In this document: piece after piece, positions 1 through 10,813 of the stretch
How positions within the stretch are numbered: the first letter of the stretch is position 1
Layout of the letters: each line of letters opens with the position of its first letter
Source of the DNA: Aphrocallistes beatrix
Taxonomy: Eukaryota; Porifera; Hexactinellida; Sceptrulophora; Aphrocallistidae
Direction: 5' to 3'
Length of the DNA stretch: 64,000 nt
Assembly (NCBI GenBank): GCA_963281255.1
Contig: OY725494.1
Location: 3,733,934 to 3,797,933, forward strand
Position numbers and translations under genes: made by a program
The notes under the pieces: generated by a model
Databases searched by the model: none
Seen by the model: only the letters and a program-made list of their open reading frames with translations
What the model was told of the DNA's origin: nothing

Positions 1-174
1 TTCGTTGATCTCGTCAGATAGTTGCATCGCCTTGCGTAGCAGTTTTTCCTTTCTCTCCCGCTCTACATCGGATTCCACGTCCGTTAGTCCCCCCTCTCTA
101 TCCATCTCTTGATTAACCGGCTCTAGAGCTGGCTCCTGCGTCATCACCTTGTTAGCACCCTCACTCTCAGACAT
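1..174 (-). CDS. 5' end of an unrecognised gene running off the left edge
   Basis: Reading the minus strand from the ATG at 174-172 gives an open frame of 58 codons to the window edge. It begins MSESEGANKVMTQEP and continues with an acidic, then strongly charged stretch (VERERKEKLLRKAMQLSDEI). GC content and codon use are gene-like, in contrast with the AT-rich DNA upstream of the ATG. I see no signal peptide, membrane segment or known motif, and the start looks like a soluble cytosolic or nuclear protein. The product is not recognised. It is supported only by the open frame, the ATG and the composition. Confidence 0.55.
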   Translation of the reverse strand, partial: MSESEGANKVMTQEPALEPVNQEMDREGGLTDVESDVERERKEKLLRKAMQLSDEINE

Positions 175-550
175 AGAGGTCACTTCTTAATAATTAATCA
201 ATTAATAACATGCAGAGTATACAGAGGAAAATCCTAGTGACATTCCTGCATACATGCATGGTTACAATTATAGGAATTTGAAGTATTGTACAGTAAAGTG
301 TAATATATTTGAAGTGAAATAATAATGTACAAGTCAAGTAAACTCCTGATAAAAATTAGGTTATGACGAAGCCGTCGGGACTCCGATTCAACTTCGTTAA
401 AACCGATGAAGTATTTGTATTGGTAATACAACCAGACCAAAAACATTTCGTTATAAACGGATATTTCTGTGATACGAGCATATATATGATATCTCTTTTA
501 AATAGTTTGAAAAGGAATAGATAATAGTGAAATATGAAATATATCAATTT

Positions 551-688
551 TGTAGAACCTCGTTGATTCGAACACCAGGGACAGTCGAATTTGTTTAATT
601 ATCCGGAATTCGAATTAACCGGAGTGATTCGCATGTCTTTTCCTCTGCAGGGTTAAAATATCTGTGCTATTAAAGAGGTTCTACTGTA
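551..688. mobile_element. short pogo/Tigger-like MITE relic
   Basis: Inverted ends reading TAGAACCTC on the left and GAGGTTCTACTGTA on the right enclose about 138 bp of non-coding DNA. TACAGT-type ends next to TA recur in other elements of this window. The left end has lost the outer bases. No transposase is encoded. The rest of the 175-1068 interval shows nothing I can support. Confidence 0.35.
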
Positions 689-1068
689 TTCATATGCATG
701 TTGTGTATATTTCGAATCGTTTAGGGCAATTCTACACACACCAGAGCACCAAATTGATGATAGACGAGATACGTACATGCATAATATTAGCATTGTTCAG
801 TAATGCGAAACTCTTCCAAGCCATACCAGATGGAGTACTTGTAAAGCAACCATTGAAGTCTTATGCATTATGTAGATCGTTAATATCATACACAATGGCC
901 ATAGCGCCCCAAATATGTAAGACGTAGAGTTAGAAATAATGTTCAAACAAAGGAAGATATGTAATAAATCAATAAGAATGATACACTAGAGTAGTTAATG
1001 CACAAAATAGAACTAATTCTGAAGAAAATACAGAGCCGTTGTCATAGCGGCTTTGGGAGAAACAGCAT

Positions 1069-1758
1069 CTATATGGCGTTGACACTTATTGCTATGACGT
1101 AAATAACGGTGCCTGTAATAAATGCAGATAAAGCAAGCCCAAATGCAATACGACCCATTATATATGCCCTTGCATAATCTTTACTATCGAACGCCAAATA
1201 GGCAAGAATGGCTACAGCTAATGCAGCTATTCCAAGGGCGAAACAGCAAAATATTGAAAAGCCGGAGAATATGATGACCCCGATAAGATAGTTAGCTATC
1301 CTTGCATAATAGACCTGGTCATTGGTTGTGCGCACAGTCACGTTAGCAGTGATTTGGGTGGGAGGTGGGTTTTGTTGAGTGGGGTAGGGCTGCTGCTGAG
1401 TTAGGTAAGGCTGCTGCTGAGTTGGGTAGGGCTGCTGTTGTTGAGTGGGGTAAGGCTGCTGTTTTTCAGGAGGATATATCTGTTGAGGTTGACCAGGAGG
1501 ATACGTCTGTTGAGGTTGACCAGGAGGATATGTCTGTTGAGGTTGAGCAGGAGGATACGTCTGTTGAGGTTGAGCAGGAGGGTATGCTTGTTGCTGCTGA
1601 GGAGGATAAGGCGTTCCAGTTTGAGGGGGGTAGGGACCAGGGGGGTATCCTCCTGCTCCCGGAGGGTAAGCAGTATTGTCAGCGGGTGGGGCAGTTGGAT
1701 TCATAACGGGAGGGTAGGGAGTTGTAGCGTCAGAATAGGTGGGAGGTAGTTCTGTCAT
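1069..1758 (-). CDS. dispanin/CD225-domain two-TM protein with PPxY and Pro/Gln repeat head
   Basis: This single-exon gene encodes 229 residues. The N-terminus carries a PPTYSD motif (PPxY, a WW-domain ligand as in NEDD4 targets). Residues about 15-130 are a Pro/Gln/Tyr repeat tract built on YPPxQPQQ and YPTQQQQP units. Two membrane segments follow at about 158-186 and 204-229. The first ends in FCCFALGIAALAVAILA, matching the CD225/dispanin signature of paired cysteines followed by LGIxA, with FDSKDYARA in the intracellular loop. Family members (IFITM, PRRT, synDIG) sit in membranes with a cytosolic N-terminus. The cysteines are normally palmitoylated, and IFITM members modulate membrane fusion. 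Here only the fold is supported, not the function. It is the most repeat-rich member of the local array. Confidence 0.85.
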   Translation of the reverse strand: MTELPPTYSDATTPYPPVMNPTAPPADNTAYPPGAGGYPPGPYPPQTGTPYPPQQQQAYPPAQPQQTYPPAQPQQTYPPGQPQQTYPPGQPQQIYPPEKQQPYPTQQQQPYPTQQQPYLTQQQPYPTQQNPPPTQITANVTVRTTNDQVYYARIANYLIGVIIFSGFSIFCCFALGIAALAVAILAYLAFDSKDYARAYIMGRIAFGLALSAFITGTVIYVIAISVNAI

Positions 1759-2519
1759 TATATCTTGCGATTAGAAATAAATTATAAAGGTTAAAAAAAT
1801 AATATTTATCAAGGTGAAATGTTTGGTAAGATTGGAGGAGACATTTATACTCGTTCAAGTCGCCTTATCTAATTCGTCGACAGACCTTAGGCTTTACCAA
1901 AACAAGTACTGAGACTAGATCTAATTTCTATCTATATATTCTGCATATGAGTGAATGATGAATTACGGTACTTAGTTTAAATTGTTGATCAATTGTTTAA
2001 GATAAAAGAGTACATATATGTAATATGTCATTTTAATTAAGTTCCGGTAGAAAATCTTCTTTCTGATTAGATTAAATTCCAAGCATAATTTGTAAGCTCA
2101 CATCATAGCATTGGCTAATCAGGTGCAAATATATTCATCAGGAGAATCGAGATCAGAAAATAAAATCTTCTATATCATTAAACCACTAATATTCAGCAAG
2201 CATATTATTTAGAGATAAAACACTTTCAACACGAAGAATTTTCTTGATTACTTCTAGTGATTCGTGATATACTATTCTAAAGGTAATTCTAAGAATATTT
2301 CTGAATTACTTAGTACATATAAATACTTTTATAGAAGACTGATATAGAATTCTTAAAATTTCAATTCTTTCTAGTTTCAGCAGTGAGTGTGGAGCTTAAT
2401 GCGCCAAAAATTTGGAGCATACTTTTGATAAATACGGTCGTTTTACGTATTCACTAATTGAATTGAATTGAAAACAGCGTTATAACAGAGTGTATTATTA
2501 TAATAGAAATATAAATTAG
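1759..2519. other. AT-rich spacer, no feature recognised
   Basis: The 5' flank of the first dispanin gene is AT-rich. I see no open frame with coding character, no repeat ends and no clear TATA element matching those upstream of the other dispanin copies. Confidence 0.5.
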
Positions 2520-2527
2520 TTTAGTCA

Positions 2528-3175
2528 TAGCCTACTCTAATAATGCCTCACAGTAAAATAACCAAGGATGCGGTAATAGCCGAATGGATTAATACACGAT
2601 TAGCCTGAAATCGTTAACCATGCAGAACAGGCATTAAGAATGTATTACCAGCATATATAAACATGATATCAAAGTACATATATCCGTTGGAAAAATTTCG
2701 ATTCGTCATCATATCATTGCGCAACAGGTCATTCTAAGGACAATTTTAGCGATTTTCTAAGCTGTTTTAACCCTATTTCTAAATGGTATTAAGGTGTGAT
2801 TTTTGTGTAGAACCAAGATTAGTACGAGTTGATTTGAAAAATTCCAAATTTTTCAAATCAACTCGTACTAATCTTGGTTCTACACAAAAATCACACCTTA
2901 ATACCATTTAGAAATAGGGTTAAAACAGCTTAGAAAATCGCTAAAATTGTCCTTAGAATGACCTGTTGCGCAATGATATGATGACGAATCGAAATTTTTC
3001 CAACGGATATATGTACTTTGATATCATGTTTATATATGCTGGTAATACATTCTTAATGCCTGTTCTGCATGGTTAACGATTTCAGGCTAATCGTGTATTA
3101 ATCCATTCGGCTATTACTTCATCCCTAGTCCATGATTTTCAGTCTACTGTGAGGCATTATTAGAGTAGGCTATGG
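2528..3175. mobile_element. fold-back (palindromic) element with 8-bp target duplication
   Basis: The whole 648-bp interval is one palindrome centred at 2845. Bases 2572-2841 are, by eye, the exact reverse complement of 2849-3118. The outer ends TAGCCTACTC and GAGTAGGCTA also pair, after a roughly 10-base offset near 3120-3145. The flanks carry the direct repeat TTTAGTCA at 2520-2527 and 3176-3183, which I read as an 8-bp target-site duplication, as made by hAT-type transposases. No protein is encoded. A transcript across it would fold into a long hairpin. Confidence 0.8.
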
Positions 3176-3549
3176 TTTAGTCAGACAGAACCATCTCAAA
3201 AAACGGTATAATTCAGAGTTAATACGCATAAAATGCCTAGGATTATACTGCAGACAAAGGTATCCATTGATAAACCCATTGCGATCCGCGTCATTCCGAC
3301 TGTTCTCTGGCATTCATCATCAGTGAAATCAGAGCAAGCAGAGAGTTACAATTAACAACAGCAAGCGATAGCTGCACCTAGACAGGAAAATATGCAAACG
3401 GGGGTACTGAAAATTGTAGCGGCCACACAGAATATAGTTAATAAGTATTTACACATTCTACAGGGATTAAAATCATCACTGGATCTCGGTTCCAGAGTTA
3501 TAGTATCAGTGTGAGGGCGTGCACGCTGGGTAGAGCCTGGGGAAGAATC

Positions 3550-3775
3550 TTAAGCACCAGGGGGAGGGGCAACATAACCCTGAGAATTGTCTTGATGGGT
3601 TCTGAACTGGCTACAATGGGTTACCGCTGGCGGGGTTGTGGAGATCGTAGGGAATCTCAGTCTCTTTGTGCGGCATAAAACTGGGAAGGACACATTCAGA
3701 TTGTTTGGGATGAGATGCAGCTGGTTCGGAACTGGGAGGGTAAAGTTCGGAATATCTGGGAGGCAATTCAGTCAT
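3550..3775 (-). pseudogene. truncated, frameshifted dispanin relic
   Basis: The minus-strand ATG at 3775-3773 opens MTELPPRYSELYPPS, closely matching the start of the dispanin gene at 1758 (MTELPPTYSD). The frame stops at 3611. A shifted frame continues with Pro-rich coding-like sequence ending GYVAPPPGA and a stop near 3553. No CD225 membrane segments are found downstream. It looks like a decayed family member that kept only the PPxY head. A short soluble PPxY peptide gene is possible but less likely. Confidence 0.5.
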
Positions 3776-4761
3776 GATGAAAATTAAATATACCACTAAT
3801 ATTATAAAAGTAGCATTATTTTTCTACTGTGAATGCCCTGAGAAATTTTCCAGATTACTATGTAGGGCCATACATGCCAACAAAGCGCCCAAAGGGGGCT
3901 TTTAGGGTACCAAAATCGTTAAATGGGGCAACAACTTGTAACGGGAGCTTTTTGCAATTTGCAGCTGCCAAACTTTTGTGTCAGTCTAACTCAGCGAGTT
4001 AACTTTTCGTCATAAATACATTAAAAGACATTTTTCAAAAATCGAAACCACTCATTTTGTAGAGAGGTCGACGGGAATCTTTTTGAGCATATATTTGTTA
4101 ATACATATAATGAATACCTTTTGAGTTATGCTGCCAACCAAGGTTTAGAGGTTGGGAATTTTGTTCAAATTTTAATTAAAAGTATTGTGCTGCGGGAATT
4201 TTAGGTCAAAGAAGGACTTGGTAGGGTTTTTGGTGGTAAACTGCAAATTTCAACCTCATTCACGTCGGAAAGTGTTTTTTTACAAATTTTCAATTTTGGC
4301 CTTTACACACCCGACCTAACCTTAAGAACAAAGCAGGGATCCCAGAACTGGCAATAAAAAGTTGTATGGATTTTTTTGCCAAACATTTACTTGCTACTTT
4401 ATTTTTTCCTCCATTTTAGATTTAGTTTTACTCACTCACTACTTTTTTTACTTGCTAATTATTTTTTGATCGGCATATAGTTGGCGTGAGGAGAAGAAAT
4501 TATTGATCGTCTAGTACAGTGGTTCCCAACGGGGGCTCTACCGCCCCCAGGGGGCGTTTGCTTGCCTCAGGGGGGCGCTGGAGAGGAAGGGGCGTTGTGG
4601 GGAACGTTGAGAAGGGGGCACTGAATGAGAGTTTATTGTTATATATGTAAATATCATTGTAACATTGTTGTGTTGCTCAATTACAAGCTGCCCACAAGAA
4701 AATTATCCTTACTATTAAAACTCGATTAATCCTTACTATTAAAACTCGATTCATGTGTGTG

Positions 4762-5350
4762 TATGTTGCAGTGTAAATGCGAAACTGGTGGATTCGCAAA
4801 TACACTGAATAGTTGGTGGATTCGCGAAAACACCGGTGCAAATGTGAAACCTTTTTATCTTAAATCTTATGGTTGGTTAATTATATAACTCAAAGGAAAT
4901 ACGTAGTATTTACACTATTATTAGTAATACTCAGCTGTTTCATAACTAAAAATTTGACAGTAAGATGATGTAAACAACAGGTTTTGAAAGCTACTATACA
5001 ACTACATTTTTGGCGTGAGAAAGTAAAGTTTCTAAACTTAAAACATACCAAAAAGCAAATAATATAGCATAGCATGAGGAGTGATGTATGTAATGTAAGA
5101 ATAATTTATCATACTTGAAGATTACATGAAAACGATTTAGAATAAGGTTTTACATTCATTGATCTTGATTAAAAGTTTTATTGTAATCTAGTTGTTCCTA
5201 TGAGAAATATAAATCAACCATAAGATTTAAGATAAAAAGGTTTCGCATTTGCACCGGTGTATTCGCGAATCCACCAACTATTCAGTGTATTCGCGAATCC
5301 ACCAACTATATTCAGTGTATTCGCGAATCCACCAGTTTTGCATTTACACT

Positions 5351-5359
<9 letters not shown>
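4762..5359. mobile_element. MITE with long inverted repeats
   Basis: The inverted ends read TATGTTGCAGTGTAAATGCG on the left and, in reverse complement with mismatches, the same on the right. Subterminal units (GGTGGATTCGCGAA and GCACCGGTG, then a stretch near TCTTAAATCTTATGGTT) are mirrored in the two arms. The ends resemble those of the hairpin at 26905-27058, which also starts TATATGTTGCAGT, so both may belong to one family. Confidence 0.6.

Positions 5360-5431
<72 letters not shown>
5357..5431. repeat. (TA)n microsatellite
   Basis: About 37 uninterrupted TA units directly abut the right end of the MITE at 4762-5359, probably grown from a TA target or end. Confidence 0.95.
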
Positions 5432-5433
<2 letters not shown>

Positions 5434-6145
5434 GTAACGAATTGATTGAAGAAACTGCCTGGCACAAAAAGCTGATTTTTGGCATATGGGAGTCTTTTGG
5501 CTATGGCTCCAGTAAGTTCTGAGCTCAGAGCAAAATGTCGACTCATCATGGAATTATGACGTCATTGTCACATTTTTAAAAAGTTAAGCAACACAGTTAT
5601 TCGGGCATAACTCAGTCATTATAGGAGATAGAAGGCTGAAATTTTAATAGAATCTGTATACTAACACGTCTCATATATGATGCAACTATCAAAAAATGAT
5701 GATTTATCACTTTGCTTTGACGTCATCATTACGCATCAAAAATTTTAAAATTGACAAATATGGTGATTTTTCGAGTGATATCGATTTTCACAGTAGGACA
5801 GACATATTTAGAGATGCTATCTCCCTTATAATTAACCAATGTGATTTCAGGCGACCGAAGGGAGTGTCCGCCAGCCGCGCAGCGCAAGCAAGCGAAGCGC
5901 GCTTGTTTTTATTATTCATCAATCAGAATATATTTAATGTATTATGTCTCAGTTTTGAATCAACAGTTACAGATGGCTTCTTAACAAGGAATTATAAAAA
6001 AAGATTATACTCGGACTTAATAAGCAATTAAGTATGGGGCATTCTGAAAGTTTCAAGCACTTTAGGGGGCGTTAAAAGAGAAAGGATGGGAAACACTGGT
6101 CTAGTATAAAACCGAAACGAGTGTGCATCGAGCGATTTGCAGAAA

Positions 6146-6630
6146 TACACTGCCTGAACAAAAGTATTCGTACACCCCATAATTTCCCATACAAATAGTT
6201 ATAATACTGATTTATTTAGCGAGTCAAGGTATTTAATTGGTAAGAGATACGCTTAATTTAACTTCAAATTCGAATTCTCCATATTCGAATTATTCATTTT
6301 ATGATCTTTCCACTCGATTAATCTCCCACAAGGTTAAATATTCTCAGACTGTGCCACCTCATACCACTTATGCCATCATATACAATGGTGATATGTAACT
6401 TGTGATATGTGCCACAGGGTAGTAAATGCCGAAAATACTTAATTTTGAAGGCGTGTAATTAAGTTAAAAGCTTATAAAGTGGGTAATTTGAATGTGGAGA
6501 ATTCGAATTTGAAGACAAATTAAGTGTATCTCTTACCAATTAAATACCTTGAGTCGCTAAATAAATCAGTATTATATCTATTTGTATGGGGAATTATGAG
6601 GTGTACGAATACTTTTGTTCAGGCAGTGTA
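6146..6630. mobile_element. Tc1/mariner-type MITE
   Basis: Near-identical inverted ends start TACACTGCCTGAACAAAAGT and extend over more than 100 bp (AAGTATTCGTACACC, then a block near GGTATTTAATTGGTAAGAGA). The termini sit on TA dinucleotides, as expected for Tc1/mariner insertions. The 485-bp element has no transposase frame. Confidence 0.75.
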
Positions 6631-7143
6631 TTTGAGCATTTCATAATCAGAATTTTCTTAATTTAACCATGTCCATTTCATCAAGGTGTGTGATTCTTGC
6701 GATATTATAGCGATCGCTGATATATGTAGATTGAGCTAAAGAGATTCAAAATCTGACGAAAAGAGCCAAGTTTTAGTGATAGATTATGAAATCAAAGTAG
6801 TATATGGAAAAATCTTGTTGATTGAGCCATTATGCATCATCATTGAGTTGTACTGGTGCAATATCCGTGGATTAATCCACTATTGGATATACGCCGCCAA
6901 CACGTTTTTAGATACGTATATTATTATGTGGGACTTATTATGAATAGTTTTGTACATATGTGCGCATTATTAAACTGTCAGTTAGGATTGATTATGTGAT
7001 AGTGAAGCCAGTTGTTTCCGAATATCATTAATGACATATTTACAGTAATAAAGAAAGATTATTTACTTGAAGAAGAATAATAAGCAGTTAGAAATACACA
7101 AATAATGGCGTTTAAGGTCCATAAGTATTTAAGTAACGCCACT

Positions 7144-7716
7144 TTAATAACTGCGACTTGCGGTGGCTGGTACCTCCGCAAGTACATGTTTGAAGAGCAG
7201 CACAATCGAAATTATACTCACAATGACAGAAAGTATTCCGAGAGCAGAAGCGGCCCAGCTGAGTACCAGTGCTGAGTTGTATTTCTTGTTGGTGAATTCA
7301 GAGTAGGCGCACAAAGCAAAGCAAAATGCACATAGACCGATGGGTAACGAGCAACACATGGAGAGACATGCCAGAACAGCGATGACCTCGAAATAAAGTG
7401 GTTTGGTAGCGCATTTGAAAATGCTTACTTGAGCTGTTTGTTCTGTTTCCAAACTCACTCTAGTCGTGACGGGGCTGTTCCAGGTACAGTCCTGATGCCA
7501 GGGAGGGAGGGGAATACCTCTAGGGTACTGAGTGCGTGTGTCTTCCTGCTGGATGGGAGTCGGAGCCTGTTTGCCTTGTGGTTGACGAGTGACTGATAGA
7601 GGGGGACATCCTTCCAACAGCTGCTCAGTATCACAAGGAACGAGGTCGCTTTCAAGTGGTGGTGCGGTGGAATCAACCTCGGGGATATCAGAGTATGCAG
7701 GTGGGAGTTGGGACAT
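7144..7716 (-). CDS. dispanin/CD225-domain two-TM protein with PPAYS motif
   Basis: This single-exon gene encodes 190 residues. It starts MSQLPPAYSDIPEVDSTAPP, with a PPxY motif at residues 5-8, followed by a polar Pro-rich head of about 100 residues. The membrane part spans about 107-137 (ACLSMCCSLPIGLCAFCFALC, with the paired cysteines of the CD225 family) and about 149-175, joined by a short loop EFTNKKYNSA. The C-terminus is short and polar. It is a clear paralogue of the genes at 11185, 15981 and 19189, sharing nearly all of the head and the first TM. Expected topology and palmitoylation follow the family. Its cellular role is unknown. Confidence 0.85.
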   Translation of the reverse strand: MSQLPPAYSDIPEVDSTAPPLESDLVPCDTEQLLEGCPPLSVTRQPQGKQAPTPIQQEDTRTQYPRGIPLPPWHQDCTWNSPVTTRVSLETEQTAQVSIFKCATKPLYFEVIAVLACLSMCCSLPIGLCAFCFALCAYSEFTNKKYNSALVLSWAASALGILSVIVSIISIVLLFKHVLAEVPATASRSY

Positions 7717-7880
7717 TTGTAGACTTGAAGTTTGAAGTCCTATTGAAAAATATAAATATTGTAATAATGTGATAAATCAGGAGTTTCGTGTAAATATTAA
7801 ATTAATACTAGTAAACATAATTTCGATTACGGAAGATACTCTTTGTAGGATTTACACTCTTTGCTGAATTTGCTGCAACT

Positions 7881-7889
7881 GTATTTATA
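7881..7889 (-). promoter_or_regulatory. TATA box candidate for the 7144 dispanin gene
   Basis: On the minus strand this reads TATAAATAC followed by AGTTG, the same core seen upstream of the dispanin genes at 11185, 15981 and 19189. Here it lies about 165 bp before the ATG rather than about 75-95 bp. Confidence 0.4.
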
Positions 7890-9021
7890 TTTAATAAATA
7901 AGCTGCATACGTGTGCATAGTAAATTATCCCCCTTCAGTAAGGTATGTAAACTCTTGAACTTTTTTTCAATTATGCAACCACAACAAGAAAAGCTACAGT
8001 TTTACGTTTCGTGACACATCGGGTATATATTTTGTCCCAATTAAAACGATGAAAATTTTATTAGCTTCTATATAAGGGGTTGTATATACAACTAAGTAAG
8101 AGCTATCCATGGGCGTAGGCACCGGTAAGCCCTACCAATAATCTGTCTGAACAATTATCTTCTACTGGTCATATTCCAAATTGTCAGAAATGGCCCTACC
8201 TATCGAGAGTCGTATCCCAAAGGCCCGAATAATCTCAACTCCAACAAGTATTCGCTCCTGTTGCCATAATATAACACTATGTCTGCAAGTATATTTCTCA
8301 CTAGAAATAAAATATACTAATATGTGCCAATTGTACCATTTGAGAAATAACGAATTTTAGAATTTGAGCCACTATACAAAGTACGAGGGGGTATCGTAAA
8401 GTTTTAATTATTAATTACCATGAAGTAAATTATCAAGTTATTAAGTTTCAAACATTTGTATAGTATTATAATTACGGTATACGGATATGATTGATCAAGT
8501 AGTTCAGTAATATTTGTGTAATATAATTGGGATCTACACGTATACAAATAGTTTCTACTCTAGACTAGTTCTTAATTGTTGTGTACTCGAATCAATGAAA
8601 AATAATCATGTAGTTGCCATCCAGACATCCAAAAACGCGCCGAGATATCAAGTGTAGGTACCACTTTGAAGTACCAGCCATACTGTATTGCGCCAGCGTA
8701 ATACAAATAATGACTTTTTGTCTATAGACAGCAAATTCAGTACACTTACATACATTATGCAATTGCATAACAGGACATGTAATCAGTTGAAAAATTTAAT
8801 CATTCAATGCAATGGTTGATAAACATACTGCTTCTATACGATACAATTTATCCGCACAGCTAGCTGTGGAATATAAGTTCAATTAAACAAAAATTCCGAT
8901 TAATTGTCCCTTTAAGTTCAAAATTTTATTTGATTCGCCGATTTAATCGTAAATTTGATAATTAAAAAGCATTAATTAAAAACACTGATTCTTAAAATAT
9001 TTTATATTTATTGTGTACTTT
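7890..9021. other. spacer with a segment duplicated near 17.6 kb
   Basis: There is no supported gene. The stretch of about 8530-8785 is repeated, about 85-90% alike by eye, at 17590-17850. It therefore belongs to the segmental duplications that built the array. Confidence 0.5.
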
Positions 9022-9579
9022 CAAAACTCATTTGCAGATATATTAATTCTACGTACTGTCTAAAACAAATCTTATAGGGATATGAAATGCTAAGATTTTT
9101 GTTGTTGTCCAAATTGAAAGAAGGAATATGAAAATTGTCATGTGCCTAGGTGTCAAACGGTGAATCTACGCGGAAGTTCGAATATCTAAACTTTAAATTT
9201 TTTCACATCTCTGCAAAAAATCAAGCAAAATAATGTTCACGCCTTTACATCATCTATGTATGGCCCTAACAATAACAAATCAACGCAAACGGGGTATATC
9301 AAACATCTTGATTGAAAGTACGCGAAATATCAATTTTAAAGTGTATAATTTTACTTGTATCATAATATATTGCAATCAAGAATGTAAGATGTATATTTTC
9401 TTACTTTCAACAGTTGATCTAGCGTTTTAAGGGTTTAGATTTGGAAAATTGATAATTCGAAGCTCTATTATGATTTATTTGTTTGTTTTATCTATAACTG
9501 ATTTCATAAAGTAAACAATTAATAGTATGCTAGAGACTCATTTCTCCTTATCAAAATTACGATTGCAACCTTTGTTAAA

Positions 9580-10355
9580 TCTTATATATTAAAACGCCAG
9601 GATTTTTTGTTTTGTTCGTCTGTTTGTCCGAATTGATTGATAAATTGGCAAGTCGTAGAGAAATGAAAAATGGCATGTAGGTGTCAAATGATATGACTAC
9701 GATTAAGTTCTAAGATCTAAGCGAAATTTTCACACCTCTGCAAAAAAAATGGAAAACAATTTTTTCACACCTTTTCTATACTAAATGCAGGACTACACTA
9801 TCACAATAGTAATCATTGTACGACACTACAATCGATCGTCATTGTTATTAATACTTCAAAGCCACAACTTATGTTTGATACCTTAAATATATTATAGTGC
9901 ATTGCAATAAAAAAGATTATGTGCATATTTTCACACCTTTATATACATATTTTCGCACCATTTGACGAATATTGAAAAATGTGCTAGAGACTAGCTTCCA
10001 GCGGGTGACATGGGGTTTTTAGGGGTGAAGATTTCGAATATCATATTTTCGAGTAAGTTTGATAATTAATTTGTTTACTTTTGTTTACAATAGATACATA
10101 AAGTAAACAAATTACAAAAATAGGCTAGAGATTAGTTTCCAACGGTTGACATGGGTTTTTTAGTGCTGTTGATTTTGAATATTATATTTTCGGATCCATA
10201 TGAGAAATTATTTGTTAACCTTTGTTTAAAATATTTATATAAAGTAAAAAAATTCCAGAATAGGTTAGATTGAGTAACTCCAGGCGCCCGCAGGGCGACT
10301 CTGCGGACACGCAGTGTCTGCAAGCCGCGCAGCGTAAGCAAGCGAAGCGCGCTTG
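9580..10355 (+). mobile_element. Helitron-like element with defined empty site
   Basis: The sister duplication copy lacks these 776 bp exactly: it reads TTGTTAAATGTTCTA, whereas here the insert splits A from T. The insert starts TCTTATATATTAAAACGCC and ends GCGAAGCGCGCTTG, and no target bases are duplicated. A TC start, A|T insertion and a 3' hairpin are Helitron hallmarks. The last four bases, CTTG, deviate from the usual CTRR. No protein is encoded. Confidence 0.7.
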
Positions 10356-10412
10356 TGTTCTATTATATAGTTATATACAAGTAACTAAACTTTTTTTAAC
10401 ATTTTCTAACAG

Positions 10413-10813
10413 GATGATCCAAGAGTCAAGCTATTTCATGCATCTATGCTTTCTATTGACAGTTGGGATCTTATTCATGCATATTCAGGTGGGTTTTGTA
10501 AATTGAGTTAGGACAAAGAATTAAATCCAGATTCATAATTCCATTCTCTCAACAGGTGCTGACGCGTTTCATTTTATCATCGAACCCTCTTCTATTCTGG
10601 TATGCAGCTTCTCAAGCTCAAAAATATATCTCTACACACCGAATCGAGGAAAATCAGCCTCTCTTATGGTCAATGGTCAGACTGGCCATGGGGTACCGTG
10701 GAGAACAAGAACAAGGAATTAATTTGATAAAATTCAGATTAATCATCATGTATTTTCTCGGATTCAGTATTGCAGGAATAATTATGTTTCCAAACTTCCT
10801 TCCTTGGACATAA
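10413..10813 (+). pseudogene. PIGV: orphan C-terminal exons of a PIGV-like GPI mannosyltransferase 2 (copy 1)
   Basis: Two exons, 10413-10488 and 10556-10813, are bounded by good splice sites (TAACAG| and |GTGGGT, then CAACAG|). They join in phase to encode about 110 residues containing MHIQVLTRFILSSNPLLFWY and ending in NFLPWT-stop. This matches the C-terminus of PIG-V, the ER enzyme that adds the second mannose to GPI anchors (family knowledge: MHVQVLTRF motif and FLPWT end). The remaining roughly 380 N-terminal residues are not encoded upstream; only repeats are seen there. It is probably a duplicated gene tail, unless very distant exons are spliced in. Confidence 0.7.

Larger units (their letters stand above)
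4706..5905 (+). mobile_element. Helitron-like element nested in the hAT element
   Basis: The 5' end begins TCCTTACTATTAAAACTCGA after an A-T flank and is repeated in tandem 24 bp later (4730). The 3' end is a GC-rich tail, GCAAGCGAAGCGCGCTTG, that ends in the palindrome AAGCGCGCTT. The same tail closes the 9580-10355 element and recurs elsewhere. The ends are inferred by comparison with that copy. No Rep/helicase is encoded. Confidence 0.5.
4517..6098. mobile_element. hAT-type element, 1.58 kb, non-autonomous, carrying nested elements
   Basis: The left end CAGTGGTTCCCA and the right end TGGGAAACACTG are imperfect inverted termini of the hAT type. The 8-bp sequence GTCTAGTA directly flanks both sides (4509-4516 and 6099-6106) and is a perfect target duplication. 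Inside lie a GC-rich subterminal region, a Helitron-like insert, a MITE and a TA microsatellite. No transposase frame remains. Confidence 0.75.

Noticed and set aside
1365-1749. Plus-strand frames opposite the first dispanin gene
   Set aside because: Shadows of the Pro/Gln repeat codons on the minus strand.
5249-5549. Open frames of alternating Tyr-Ile residues on both strands
   Set aside because: They are translations of the (TA)n microsatellite.
5696-6031. 111-codon frame near a GC-rich tail
   Set aside because: It crosses the Helitron-like 3' tail and hAT interior; the tract recurs inverted at 22.8-22.9 kb without the frame.
9233-9430. 65-codon frame repeated at 14715-14939
   Set aside because: Part of the duplicated Helitron-related tract, with differing frames and no domain.
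10556-10813. Free-standing 85-residue gene starting at GTG
   Set aside because: The GTG is the Val codon right after a splice acceptor; the frame is the last exon of a PIGV-like gene tail.
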